From positions 1-25,125 of the forward strand of contig CALZFY010000031.1 of the NCBI GenBank assembly GCA_945786935.1: a stretch of DNA of 25,125 nt, given 5' to 3'. Shown here piece by piece: positions 1-6,966 of the stretch. Each line of letters starts with the position of its first letter. Positions within the stretch are counted from its first letter, which is position 1. The position numbers and the translations under genes were made by a program. This DNA is from HGM12587 sp945786935. Lineage in GTDB: Bacteria > Bacillota > Clostridia > Lachnospirales > Lachnospiraceae. The notes below the pieces were generated by a model. It had not been told where the DNA came from, ran no database searches, and saw nothing but the letters and a program-made list of their open reading frames with translations.

Positions 1-35
1 TAAGGCAGATGCTCTCCCAGCTGAGCTAAGACCCC
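1..35 (-). tRNA. 5' half of a tRNA, probably tRNA-Val(UAC), cut by the window edge
   Basis: Read on the minus strand from 35 down to 1, the bases fit tRNA positions 1-35 exactly: a 7-nt acceptor strand (GGGGTCT), TA at 8-9, D stem GCTC/GAGC around an AGCTGGGA loop, A26, anticodon 5' strand TCTGC, C32, T33, then T34 and A35. The anticodon therefore begins UA. The D arm and the anticodon arm ending in CTGCCTTA closely resemble Firmicute tRNA-Val(UAC), but UAA, UAG or UAU anticodons cannot be excluded without the missing half. It may head a tRNA cluster continuing outside the window. Confidence 0.82.
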
Positions 36-78
36 ATAATTCTTAGTGTCGACTTTTGTTTCGTCAGCCGACTTGGAT

Positions 79-107
79 ATAATACACTGAACGGGAACAA
101 AAGTCAA
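79..107 (-). promoter_or_regulatory. sigma-A promoter of the tRNA gene
   Basis: On the minus strand, TTGACT (102-107) and TATTAT (79-84) are separated by 17 nt. This predicts transcription from about position 72, some 37 nt before the mature tRNA 5' end. The near-consensus boxes suit a strongly expressed stable RNA. The promoter sits directly behind the stop codon of the ATPase gene, with no terminator hairpin visible between them. Confidence 0.8.
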
Positions 108-127
108 CATCTTTTTTCAAACTTTTT

Positions 128-2740
128 CTATTTCATCATTTCCTTCACCATCTTGCCAGCCTGGATTAGCACTGTAGGCAAAACAGAGAGTCCTACGATA
201 CTTACCAGCTGCATACCTGTCAACGGTGCCACCATAAACATGCCCTGAAGCACCGGTACCGTAAGAACCAGTGTCAGAAGTACTGCCCCGGCCGCAAAGG
301 CTGCCAGACTCCACTTATTTGTTCCAAGGCCAATCTTTACGAGGGATCTGTCACTTCGACAGGTAAATCCGTGGAACAGCCTTGCTAAAGTCAATGTTGC
401 AAACGCCATGGTGCTGGCAGTTCTTGCATCGACAGCATGCCCCTGATAAAAGGCAGCCATGGTCATAACAGCGATCAGGACTCCGTACGACAGAATGCTG
501 ACAGAAAAAGATCTGGTCAAAATGCTTTCCTTCGGATCTCTTGGCTTGTTTTTCAGTAAGGTATGATCCGTAGGCTCCATGCCAATGGCCAGTGCCGGCA
601 GGGAATCTGTCAGAAGATTGATAAACAGCAAATGTACCGGTTCAAAAGGAGTTTCCAGTGCCATGACCGAGCAGTATAACACGGCCATAATGGCAGCCAT
701 ATTTCCCGACAGCAAAAATTTGATGGCATTTAAAATATTCCTGTACACATTTCTTCCGTTTAACACTGCCTGAATGATGGTTGCAAAATTATCATCTGCC
801 AGGATCATGGCTGCGGCATCCTTGGAAACTTCTGTACCGGTAATTCCCATGGCAACTCCGATGTCTGCTTTTTTCAGAGCCGGGGCATCGTTGACTCCGT
901 CTCCTGTCATGGCGGCAATGTGTCCCTTTTTCTGCCACGCATCCACAATTCTGATCTTATTTTCCGGAGACACTCTGGCATAGACGGAAATGAGCTCCAG
1001 CTTTTCTGCCAGTTCTTTCTCTGACATGGCATCCAGCTCCTGTCCTGTCAGTGCCAGATCTCCCTCTTTGAAAATACCGATCTGTTTTGCAATGGCTGTT
1101 GCTGTCACCTTGTGATCTCCGGTAATCATGACCGGCTTGATGCCTGCACCGAGGGCATCTCCTACTGCCTGAATAGTCTCTTCCCTTGGGGGATCGATCA
1201 TGGCAGCCATACCTACAAAGATAAACCCTGTTTCATTTTCCAGAGACAACACTTCCTCCTCATCAGATTCTTTATAAGCAAATGCCAGTACCCTGAGACC
1301 ATTTTCGGAAAATTTCTGATTCTGCTGTAAGATTATTTCTTTATCCTCTTCTGTAATCGGATGGATGCCGTCTTTGGATGCCACGCTGACAACTCGATTC
1401 AAAAGTACATCCAGAGCCCCTTTGGTAAGCACGGTAGGAATGCCGTGGATCCTGTATTTGGTACTCATCAGCTTTCTGTCCGAATCAAAGGGAAGCTCCT
1501 CCATACGGGGCATCATCTGACGGATATCCTCTTCTGTGATACCTGCCTTTAAAAGTCCTGCCTTTTCTGCCATGGTAAGAAGTGCAGTCTCCGTAGGATC
1601 CCCGATTTCCTTTCCTGTACGAATGGAAGAATCATTATTTAAGATTGCTGTATAGAGAAAATATCTGTGAAGAGGAATGGATAGATCCATTTCTTCCGGC
1701 TTCAGCCTCTCTCCTCCCACGTATACATCCGTCACTGTCATTTTATTCTGTGTCAGAGTCCCGGTTTTATCTGAACAGATGACTGACACACAGCCAAGGC
1801 TTTCTACCGCCTTTAGTTCCTTCATAATGGCGTTGTCCTCTGCCATCTTCTTTGTTCCCATGGCCTGTACAATGGTCACAATAGAGCTTAATGCTTCCGG
1901 AATGGCTGCTACCGCCAATGCCACAGCAAACATAAGGGAATCAAGCACCGGCGCACCCTGCCGGATACGAAGTCCAAACACAATCACGCTGATTACCATG
2001 ATCACCATAGCCAGCTTTTTGCTGAAATTATCAAGACTGACCTGCAAAGGTGTTTTCTTTTCCCTGGTTTCATTCATGAGTCGGGCAATCTTACCCATCT
2101 CTGTATCCATTCCTGTACCGGTTACAAGAACCCTTGCCCGTCCATAGGTCACAAGACTTCCGGAATATACCATGTTGATACGGTCTGCCAGTGCCACTTC
2201 TCCTGAAATATCCGTATCCTTTTTATCCACATTGGCAGATTCTCCTGTCAGGGAGCTTTCATTGACCTGCAGGGAATAATTTTCCAGAATACGTCCGTCT
2301 GCCGCCACCAGATCTCCTGCCTCCAGTAAAAGAATATCTCCCGGCACCAGTTCTTTGGATGGGATCTCACATTTGACTCCATCCCGGATTACCTTGGCAT
2401 GGGGTGAAGAAAGAGCCTTTAAAGAATCCAGAGATTTCTCTGCTTTCACATACTGGACAGTTCCAAGCACTGCGTTCAATACAATGACAGTAATAATGAC
2501 AATGGTACTTTCCACATTTCCCGAAACCATGGAAATGATGGCTGCTCCAATGAGGATGAGCACCAGAAGATCTGCAAATTGTCCCAAAAATACGGACAAA
2601 ACACTTTTCTTTTTGGCCTCCATCAGAGCATTTTCCCCTTTTTCCTTTAAAATTTCCTTCGCTTTTTCCCCTGTCAGTCCATTTTCCTCAGGGTAGAGTT
2701 CCACCAGTTCTTTTTTTGTCATCTGATAAATTTCTTTCAT
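128..2740 (-). CDS. PMCA-type P2 cation-transporting P-type ATPase, probable Mn2+/Ca2+ exporter
   Basis: This 870-residue protein is full length for bacterial PMCA-type ATPases. Visible landmarks: actuator-domain TGES (165-168), M4 IPEAL (280-284), phosphorylation motif DKTGT with D324, nucleotide-domain KGA (440-442), DPPR (516-519), hinge TGDGVND (612-618), and M6 NLLTD with N708 and D712. M5 carries N680, but the glutamate that completes calcium site I in SERCA pumps is replaced by alanine (GNMAA). One metal site is therefore expected, as in PMCA and SPCA pumps. The start follows a purine-rich AGGGAAAGGAAAAG ribosome binding site. The yybP-ykoY riboswitch upstream suggests Mn2+ control, as for the Lactococcus YoaB and pneumococcal MgtA/CaxP exporters. 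Family is certain; Mn2+ as the main ion is inferred from the leader. Confidence 0.93.
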   Translation of the reverse strand: MKEIYQMTKKELVELYPEENGLTGEKAKEILKEKGENALMEAKKKSVLSVFLGQFADLLVLILIGAAIISMVSGNVESTIVIITVIVLNAVLGTVQYVKAEKSLDSLKALSSPHAKVIRDGVKCEIPSKELVPGDILLLEAGDLVAADGRILENYSLQVNESSLTGESANVDKKDTDISGEVALADRINMVYSGSLVTYGRARVLVTGTGMDTEMGKIARLMNETREKKTPLQVSLDNFSKKLAMVIMVISVIVFGLRIRQGAPVLDSLMFAVALAVAAIPEALSSIVTIVQAMGTKKMAEDNAIMKELKAVESLGCVSVICSDKTGTLTQNKMTVTDVYVGGERLKPEEMDLSIPLHRYFLYTAILNNDSSIRTGKEIGDPTETALLTMAEKAGLLKAGITEEDIRQMMPRMEELPFDSDRKLMSTKYRIHGIPTVLTKGALDVLLNRVVSVASKDGIHPITEEDKEIILQQNQKFSENGLRVLAFAYKESDEEEVLSLENETGFIFVGMAAMIDPPREETIQAVGDALGAGIKPVMITGDHKVTATAIAKQIGIFKEGDLALTGQELDAMSEKELAEKLELISVYARVSPENKIRIVDAWQKKGHIAAMTGDGVNDAPALKKADIGVAMGITGTEVSKDAAAMILADDNFATIIQAVLNGRNVYRNILNAIKFLLSGNMAAIMAVLYCSVMALETPFEPVHLLFINLLTDSLPALAIGMEPTDHTLLKNKPRDPKESILTRSFSVSILSYGVLIAVMTMAAFYQGHAVDARTASTMAFATLTLARLFHGFTCRSDRSLVKIGLGTNKWSLAAFAAGAVLLTLVLTVPVLQGMFMVAPLTGMQLVSIVGLSVLPTVLIQAGKMVKEMMK

Positions 2741-2851
2741 ATTCTTTTCCTTTCCCTAAAATCACGAGAAACAGGATTTGCGAGTTTCTCAGATTGTCGC
2801 GGTGCCCGTCAAAATTGTATACAAGCATCCTTTTTTTCATCACTTCCGCGT

Positions 2852-2896
2852 AAAAAAAAGACTCTTTGTGTACACTGATCGTGTACACAAAAAGTC
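2852..2896 (-). terminator. regulatory intrinsic terminator of the yybP-ykoY leader
   Basis: In the minus-strand RNA, a 16-bp stem (2881-2896 with 2860-2875, one G-U wobble) closes a 5-nt loop and is followed by eight U residues (2852-2859). Its 5' arm contains the 3' strand of the riboswitch P1 helix (2888-2894), so aptamer P1 and terminator cannot form together. This is the geometry of a transcriptional ON switch: ligand stabilises P1 and frees the ATPase gene. Confidence 0.93.
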
Positions 2897-2988
2897 TCGT
2901 TCAATCAAGTTTGCTTAGTACCCGGCCTATTTTAGACGTACTGACGAATACTAAGACATGCCATCAGCATGCAACTACTCCCTTTTTG
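2888..2988 (-). ncRNA. yybP-ykoY manganese riboswitch aptamer
   Basis: The minus-strand RNA shows family hallmarks in order: P1 5' strand CAAAAAG (2988-2982) leading into GGGAGTAG (2982-2975), then GTCAGTAC, then GCCGGGTACT, and finally CGAGAC entering the P1 3' strand CTTTTTG (2894-2888). P1 pairs perfectly over 7 bp. The family binds Mn2+ at a site between two docked helical legs and usually controls Mn2+ exporters or related membrane proteins. Here it precedes a P-type ATPase and is coupled to a terminator. A roughly 110-nt untranslated stretch (2741-2851) separates the terminator from the ATG; it holds a small GAGAAAC/GTTTCTC hairpin (2766-2790) of unknown meaning. Confidence 0.94.
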
Positions 2989-3002
2989 CGGTTCGTTTCG
3001 GT

Positions 3003-3032
3003 ATTATAATCATATTTTGTATCATTTGTAAA
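3003..3032 (-). promoter_or_regulatory. promoter of the riboswitch-ATPase transcript
   Basis: Minus strand TATAAT (3003-3008) with TTTACA (3027-3032) 18 nt upstream; TTACAA one base later gives a 17-nt spacer. The predicted start near 2996 lies about 8 nt before the aptamer P1 helix, which fits a riboswitch leader. The surrounding 60 nt are strongly AT-rich. No terminator for the preceding VOC gene (stop at 3065) is apparent here, so some read-through from the thrS operon is possible. Confidence 0.75.
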
Positions 3033-3064
3033 TATGATAAATCCTAAACTTTTTATAAATTATC

Positions 3065-3925
3065 TCAGAATCTGTTCTTCTGGTTAAATTCTATTTTCTC
3101 GCCGTTTGGCCCCTTAATCGTAAAAAACCGGCAACCATGCTCAAACAGCGGAAGCTCCTGAATGCCATAGTCCAATACATCATAGCCACAGCTTCTGGCT
3201 TCCATAAAGGCATCCTGAATGTTTTCCACATCCAGTGCGAGATGGTCGATCTTTCCGTTTTTCCAGGTATCAGGATCAGAAGCCGCCGCACCGGTAAGCT
3301 GGATCAATTCCAGTGTAAAGCCCTTACAGGTCATAAAAGCAATATAGAGCCTGCCCTCCGGAGTGTCCAGATAGCCGTTTCCGGTCATGGCAAAGCCAAG
3401 TCCTGCATAGAAGGACATGGTTTTTTCCAGGTCTTTTACCCGGACTGCCAGATGGTCCCAGCCAAGAAGCCCTGATTTTCCTGCGTAGCTTCTGGCATTA
3501 TCATAGCAGATTTCTACCACATCTCCATTGGGAGAGACAAAATTCACACCGCGGATTCCTCTGGTCTTGATAGTCTCATAGAGCACCACGCCATCCGGTG
3601 TCGCCGGTGAAAGCTTTAAGCCTTTGTTGATGAGCCTTGCAGCCCAGTCATCAAAATCTGCCGCATCGATGGCAAAATGGTCATATACACCCGTTACCCG
3701 GGAAGCAGCCTCTTCCCGGACTTTCAGATCTTTATGCTCATAAAGCTCAATGACAAGGTCGTTTAGCTTCAAAAAACTCGCTTTTAACTTCTCCGGATAA
3801 AAGATTTCTTTTTCATGCACGACTTCAAAGCCGAAGTTCTCCACATAAAACTTCTTTGTTTCCTCCATACAGCATACCGGGATTCCAAGATGCTGTACTC
3901 CCCTGATATTATCCCGCAGTTTCAT
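3065..3925 (-). CDS. two-domain VOC (glyoxalase/bleomycin-resistance/dioxygenase fold) protein
   Basis: The 286-residue protein contains two tandem VOC modules. Module 1 runs from about residue 8 to 140 and shows QHLGI, VIELYEH, YDHFAI and VVEICYD. Module 2 runs from about 153 to 284 with WDHLAV, FTLELIQL, IDHLAL and KIEFNQ. Both keep the His/Glu positions that supply the divalent-metal ligands in active members. The arrangement is common in glyoxalases, extradiol dioxygenases and fosfomycin/bleomycin-type proteins; substrate cannot be read from sequence. It follows thrS by 11 nt with its own AAGGAGAAG site, so it is expected to be co-transcribed and controlled by the threonine T-box. Function beyond metal-dependent VOC enzyme is unknown. 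Confidence 0.85.
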   Translation of the reverse strand: MKLRDNIRGVQHLGIPVCCMEETKKFYVENFGFEVVHEKEIFYPEKLKASFLKLNDLVIELYEHKDLKVREEAASRVTGVYDHFAIDAADFDDWAARLINKGLKLSPATPDGVVLYETIKTRGIRGVNFVSPNGDVVEICYDNARSYAGKSGLLGWDHLAVRVKDLEKTMSFYAGLGFAMTGNGYLDTPEGRLYIAFMTCKGFTLELIQLTGAAASDPDTWKNGKIDHLALDVENIQDAFMEARSCGYDVLDYGIQELPLFEHGCRFFTIKGPNGEKIEFNQKNRF

Positions 3926-3936
3926 AGGTCTTCTCC

Positions 3937-5898
3937 TTATTTTTCAGGCTGTGGTTCTTCTTTTCTGATCTCCTTTGTACGGATTTCCTTACAGATCTGG
4001 TCAACAAATACGTCAAGACTCTTCTGTCCTTCATCCCCTGCAAAACGACTTCTTACCGATACCAGTCCCTCTGCTTCTTCCTTCTCGCCTACGATCAGCA
4101 TATATGGAAGTCTTGCAAGTCTTGCTTCACGGATCTTGTAACCAATCTTTTCAGCACGGCTGTCTACCGTAGCATCTACCCCGTTTGCCACCAGCTCCTT
4201 GCGTACTTTTTCTGCATAATCCATATATTTTTCAGAGATTGGAAGTACACGTACCTGTTCCGGACATAACCAGGTAGGGAATTTGCCCGCATATTTTTCG
4301 ATAAGCCATGCCAGTGTTCTTTCATAGCATCCGAGAGAAGTTCTGTGGATGATGTATGGACGCTGTTTTTCGCCGTTCTGGTCAATGTAGTACATATCGA
4401 ATTTTTCAGCGATGGCACAGTCTAACTGGATGGTGATCATGGTATCTTCCTTACCATATACATTCTTTGCCTGAATATCGATCTTCGGTCCGTAGAATGC
4501 AGCTTCTCCGTCTGCCTCTGTAAATGCAATGCCTTTTTCAATCAGAATCTGGCGAAGGGCATCCTGTGTGCTTTCCCAGTATGCTTCATCTCCCAGATAT
4601 TTTGTCTTGTTCTCCGGATCCCATTTAGAGAGACGGTAAGTCACATCGTCCTGTAATCCTAAGGTTGTCAGGACATGGATGGCAAGATTTAAGCAGTTCT
4701 GCAGTTCTTCCTCTGCCTGATCCGGACGGATGACATTGTGTCCTTCGGAAATTGTAAACTGACGGACACGGGTCAGGCCATGCATTTCTCCGGAATCCTC
4801 GTTACGGAACAGTGTAGAAGTTTCACCCATTCTGTAAGGAAGGTCTCTGTAGGATTTCTGAGAGTTTTTGTATACATAGTACTGGAATGGGCAGGTCATT
4901 GGTCGAAGGGCAAATACTTCTTTGTCTTTTTCCTCATCACCCAGCACGAACATGCCGTCTTTATAGTGATCCCAGTGACCGGAAATCTTGTAAAGATCGG
5001 ATTTTGCCATGAGTGGTGTTTTGGTACGTACATAACCCCATTCTTTATCCTCCAGATCTTCGATCCAGCGCTGCATCTTGGTGATCATTTTCACACCGTT
5101 TGGAAGAATCAGCGGAAGTCCCTGTCCTACCACATCAACCGTTGCGAAAAGCTCCATCTCACGGCCAAGCTTATTGTGGTCACGTCTCTTGATGTCTTCT
5201 AAGTGTTCCAGATAAGCTGCTAACTCTTCTTTCTTTGTAAATGCTGTACCATAGATACGCTGAAGCTGTGCTTTGTTAGAATCACCTCTCCAGTAAGCCA
5301 TAGAGGAAGAAATCAGCTTAAATGCTTTGATTGGTTTTGTATTCATCAGGTGCGGGCCTGCACAGAGGTCTGTGAATTCACCCTGTTTGTAGAAAGAAAT
5401 CTCTGCATCTTCCGGAAGGTCACGGATCAGCTCTACCTTGTAAGGCTCTCCCTTTTCTTCCATGAATTTGATCGCTTCTTCTCTTGGAAGTGTAAATCTT
5501 TCTAACTTGTCACCTTTTTTGATGATCTTTTTCATTTCTGCTTCAATTTTATCAAGATCTTCTCTTGAAAATGGAGCATGTTCAAAATCATAGTAATATC
5601 CTGTATCAATGCTTGGTCCGATAGCAAGCTTTGCATCCGGGAATACATTCTTCACTGCTTCTGCAAGCACATGGGATGCTGTATGACGCAGTGTGGACAG
5701 ACCCTTTGCATCATTGGCTGTTAAAATGTTTAATTCACAGTCTGCGTCTACCACTGTTCTTAAGTCTACGACTCTTCCGTTTACTTCTCCGGCACAGGCT
5801 GCCCGTGCCAGTCCTTCACTGATATCAAGAGCGATATCATACACTGATCTGCTTTCTGCGTATTCCTTTACGGAACCGTCTTTGAGTGTGATTTTCAT
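3937..5898 (-). CDS. thrS: threonine--tRNA ligase
   Basis: This 653-residue class II aminoacyl-tRNA synthetase charges tRNA-Thr in the cytoplasm. Domains: TGS (about 1-62), second additional/editing domain with the HxxxH motif (H72, H76) and C179-x3-H183, catalytic core (about 245-540), and C-terminal anticodon-binding domain. Zinc ligands that select threonine are placed at C336 (MTCPF), H387 (SEGHN) and H518 (HRTSLG), spaced much as in the E. coli enzyme. Motif 2 is seen in FRNEDSGEMHG. The MTCPFQ variant replaces the commoner MNCPGH around the zinc cysteine. The ATG follows a strong AGGAGGAAAAG site. Expression is governed by the T-box leader upstream; a VOC gene follows within 11 nt. Confidence 0.97.
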   Translation of the reverse strand: MKITLKDGSVKEYAESRSVYDIALDISEGLARAACAGEVNGRVVDLRTVVDADCELNILTANDAKGLSTLRHTASHVLAEAVKNVFPDAKLAIGPSIDTGYYYDFEHAPFSREDLDKIEAEMKKIIKKGDKLERFTLPREEAIKFMEEKGEPYKVELIRDLPEDAEISFYKQGEFTDLCAGPHLMNTKPIKAFKLISSSMAYWRGDSNKAQLQRIYGTAFTKKEELAAYLEHLEDIKRRDHNKLGREMELFATVDVVGQGLPLILPNGVKMITKMQRWIEDLEDKEWGYVRTKTPLMAKSDLYKISGHWDHYKDGMFVLGDEEKDKEVFALRPMTCPFQYYVYKNSQKSYRDLPYRMGETSTLFRNEDSGEMHGLTRVRQFTISEGHNVIRPDQAEEELQNCLNLAIHVLTTLGLQDDVTYRLSKWDPENKTKYLGDEAYWESTQDALRQILIEKGIAFTEADGEAAFYGPKIDIQAKNVYGKEDTMITIQLDCAIAEKFDMYYIDQNGEKQRPYIIHRTSLGCYERTLAWLIEKYAGKFPTWLCPEQVRVLPISEKYMDYAEKVRKELVANGVDATVDSRAEKIGYKIREARLARLPYMLIVGEKEEAEGLVSVRSRFAGDEGQKSLDVFVDQICKEIRTKEIRKEEPQPEK

Positions 5899-5933
5899 GT
5901 TCTTTTCCTCCTAAATTTCTGTTCCAATGTCTG

Positions 5934-5983
5934 AACAAAAACAAAGTCCCTGAACAGACATATCAAAATATCTATTCAGGGAC
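5934..5983 (-). terminator. T-box-controlled terminator before thrS
   Basis: In minus-strand RNA, GTCCCTGAA starting at 5983 pairs with TTCAGGGAC ending at 5946. The stem extends to about 16 bp through G-U pairs and ends in the run TTTGTTTTTG. Its 5' arm contains the CGTCCCT that would instead pair with the T-box sequence to form the antiterminator. Uncharged tRNA-Thr is expected to favour the antiterminator. Confidence 0.92.
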
Positions 5984-6182
5984 GATATTTCTACCGTGGT
6001 TCCACCCTAATTGTATGCTTTACACATACCACTTCTTTCATGATGATAACGGAATCACCGGGCTTGATTAGAGCCACTCCGAGATGGTCTTCAGACAGTT
6101 CCTGACAAGATTCTTCCACCATACGAATCTCTCTCTGGGACATTTCCCATCCTACTCTTCTCTTCAACGTTTTGTAATATTC
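5934..6182 (-). ncRNA. threonine-specific T-box leader
   Basis: The conserved T-box sequence AGGGTGGAACCACGGT lies at 6008-5993 on the minus strand, directly before the terminator. Further upstream is a Stem I region with the AGTA (GAAGAGTAGG) and GAA elements that form the loop-E motif of specifier loops. The codon ACC (6088-6086), in GAAGACCATC, is the best candidate specifier for threonine. The UGGA within the T-box bulge would pair with a tRNA 3' end having discriminator U. The 284-nt leader has no competing ORF. It controls thrS and the co-transcribed VOC gene. Class assignment is secure; the exact specifier is inferred from position. Confidence 0.93.
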
Positions 6183-6188
6183 TACTAC

Positions 6189-6217
6189 ATTTTAAGACAT
6201 TTGGGTTGTTTTAGCAA
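6189..6217 (-). promoter_or_regulatory. promoter of the thrS T-box transcript
   Basis: Minus strand TTGCTA (6212-6217) and TAAAAT (6189-6194) with a 17-nt spacer; predicted start about 6182. The -35 box overlaps a 6-10-6 inverted repeat, TTAGCA (6211-6216) and TGCTAA (6227-6232). That repeat also lies just after the stop codon of the Crp/Fnr gene, and it lacks a U-tract, so it is not a convincing terminator. Confidence 0.72.
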
Positions 6218-6239
6218 GAGGGAAAATGCTAATAAGATA

Positions 6240-6953
6240 TCATTTCGCACCATTTCGGTTTTCAGCAATAAAAACTTGTAATGCTTCATAAGCACATTCT
6301 TGGTTTTCTTTCGTCAAAATGATTTTACCTTTCTCCATACCGATAAGCCCGGACTGGCGGAATCCCTGAAGAGTTCTATTTACAGTATTTACCGACATAC
6401 CTATTTCCTCACTCATTTGCTGCCTGGTCTTACGAATAATCCAGCGTCCTTTCATATACGGCACAGGCTCTTCATTCTCAAGAATATACTTCAGAATAAT
6501 GTATCGGGTGGAATAGAACATGCGCTCCCCTCTATGATAGCTGGTCGAATACAGTTTTTTGGCCACAAGAACACTTAGAAATCGGAGCGCACTAAGATCG
6601 TTCATGATCCATTCTTCAAAAACATCTACAGGAAGAAAAGCAATTTTGCAGTCGGTTATAGTTTCTATTGTTACTGATGTTCTCTTTTCACCTGACAACA
6701 GAGCAATTTCACCTGTAAATGATACCGGTTCATTAATTTCAATCATGAAAATATTTCCATTCTGCAATTCATTCACCACACGGAACATTCCATCCAGCAA
6801 AATACCTACCCTAGTCAGTTCAGTATTCTTTTGATGAATCAATGCATGTGGTGGGAAGCTCTGAATGTAGAACTGTCCATCTAAATGAGAAGGAAAATTT
6901 GTGCTTATAGCAGAAATTTCCGGTTTGATTTGCAACAATTGCTCGTACGTCAT
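6240..6953 (-). CDS. Crp/Fnr-family transcriptional regulator, last gene of the accessory operon
   Basis: The 237-residue protein has an N-terminal cyclic-nucleotide-binding-like beta barrel (about 20-140), a dimerisation helix (about 115-155), and a C-terminal winged helix. The recognition helix lies in MSEEIGMSVNTVNRTL followed by FRQSGLIGMEKGKIIL. There is no N-terminal cysteine cluster, so it is not an iron-sulfur FNR sensor. The effector-pocket segment (FTGEIALLSGEKRTS) resembles but does not match the CRP cAMP site, so the ligand is unknown. It starts 13 nt after the amidohydrolase stop with an AGAAGGA site, as the fifth gene of the operon. It most likely regulates that operon, possibly in response to the transported or processed compound. 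Downstream is the independent thrS promoter. Confidence 0.88.
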   Translation of the reverse strand: MTYEQLLQIKPEISAISTNFPSHLDGQFYIQSFPPHALIHQKNTELTRVGILLDGMFRVVNELQNGNIFMIEINEPVSFTGEIALLSGEKRTSVTIETITDCKIAFLPVDVFEEWIMNDLSALRFLSVLVAKKLYSTSYHRGERMFYSTRYIILKYILENEEPVPYMKGRWIIRKTRQQMSEEIGMSVNTVNRTLQGFRQSGLIGMEKGKIILTKENQECAYEALQVFIAENRNGAK

Positions 6954-6966
6954 GATATTTGTCCTT

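Noticed and set aside
1677..2696. Plus-strand open frames of 156 and 113 codons
   Set aside because: Both are antisense to the conserved P-type ATPase and show low-complexity, serine/threonine/methionine-rich shadow composition with no start signal.
2688..2888. 66-codon minus-strand frame upstream of the ATPase
   Set aside because: It runs through the riboswitch terminator and the ATPase start in another frame; the RNA structure explains the sequence better.
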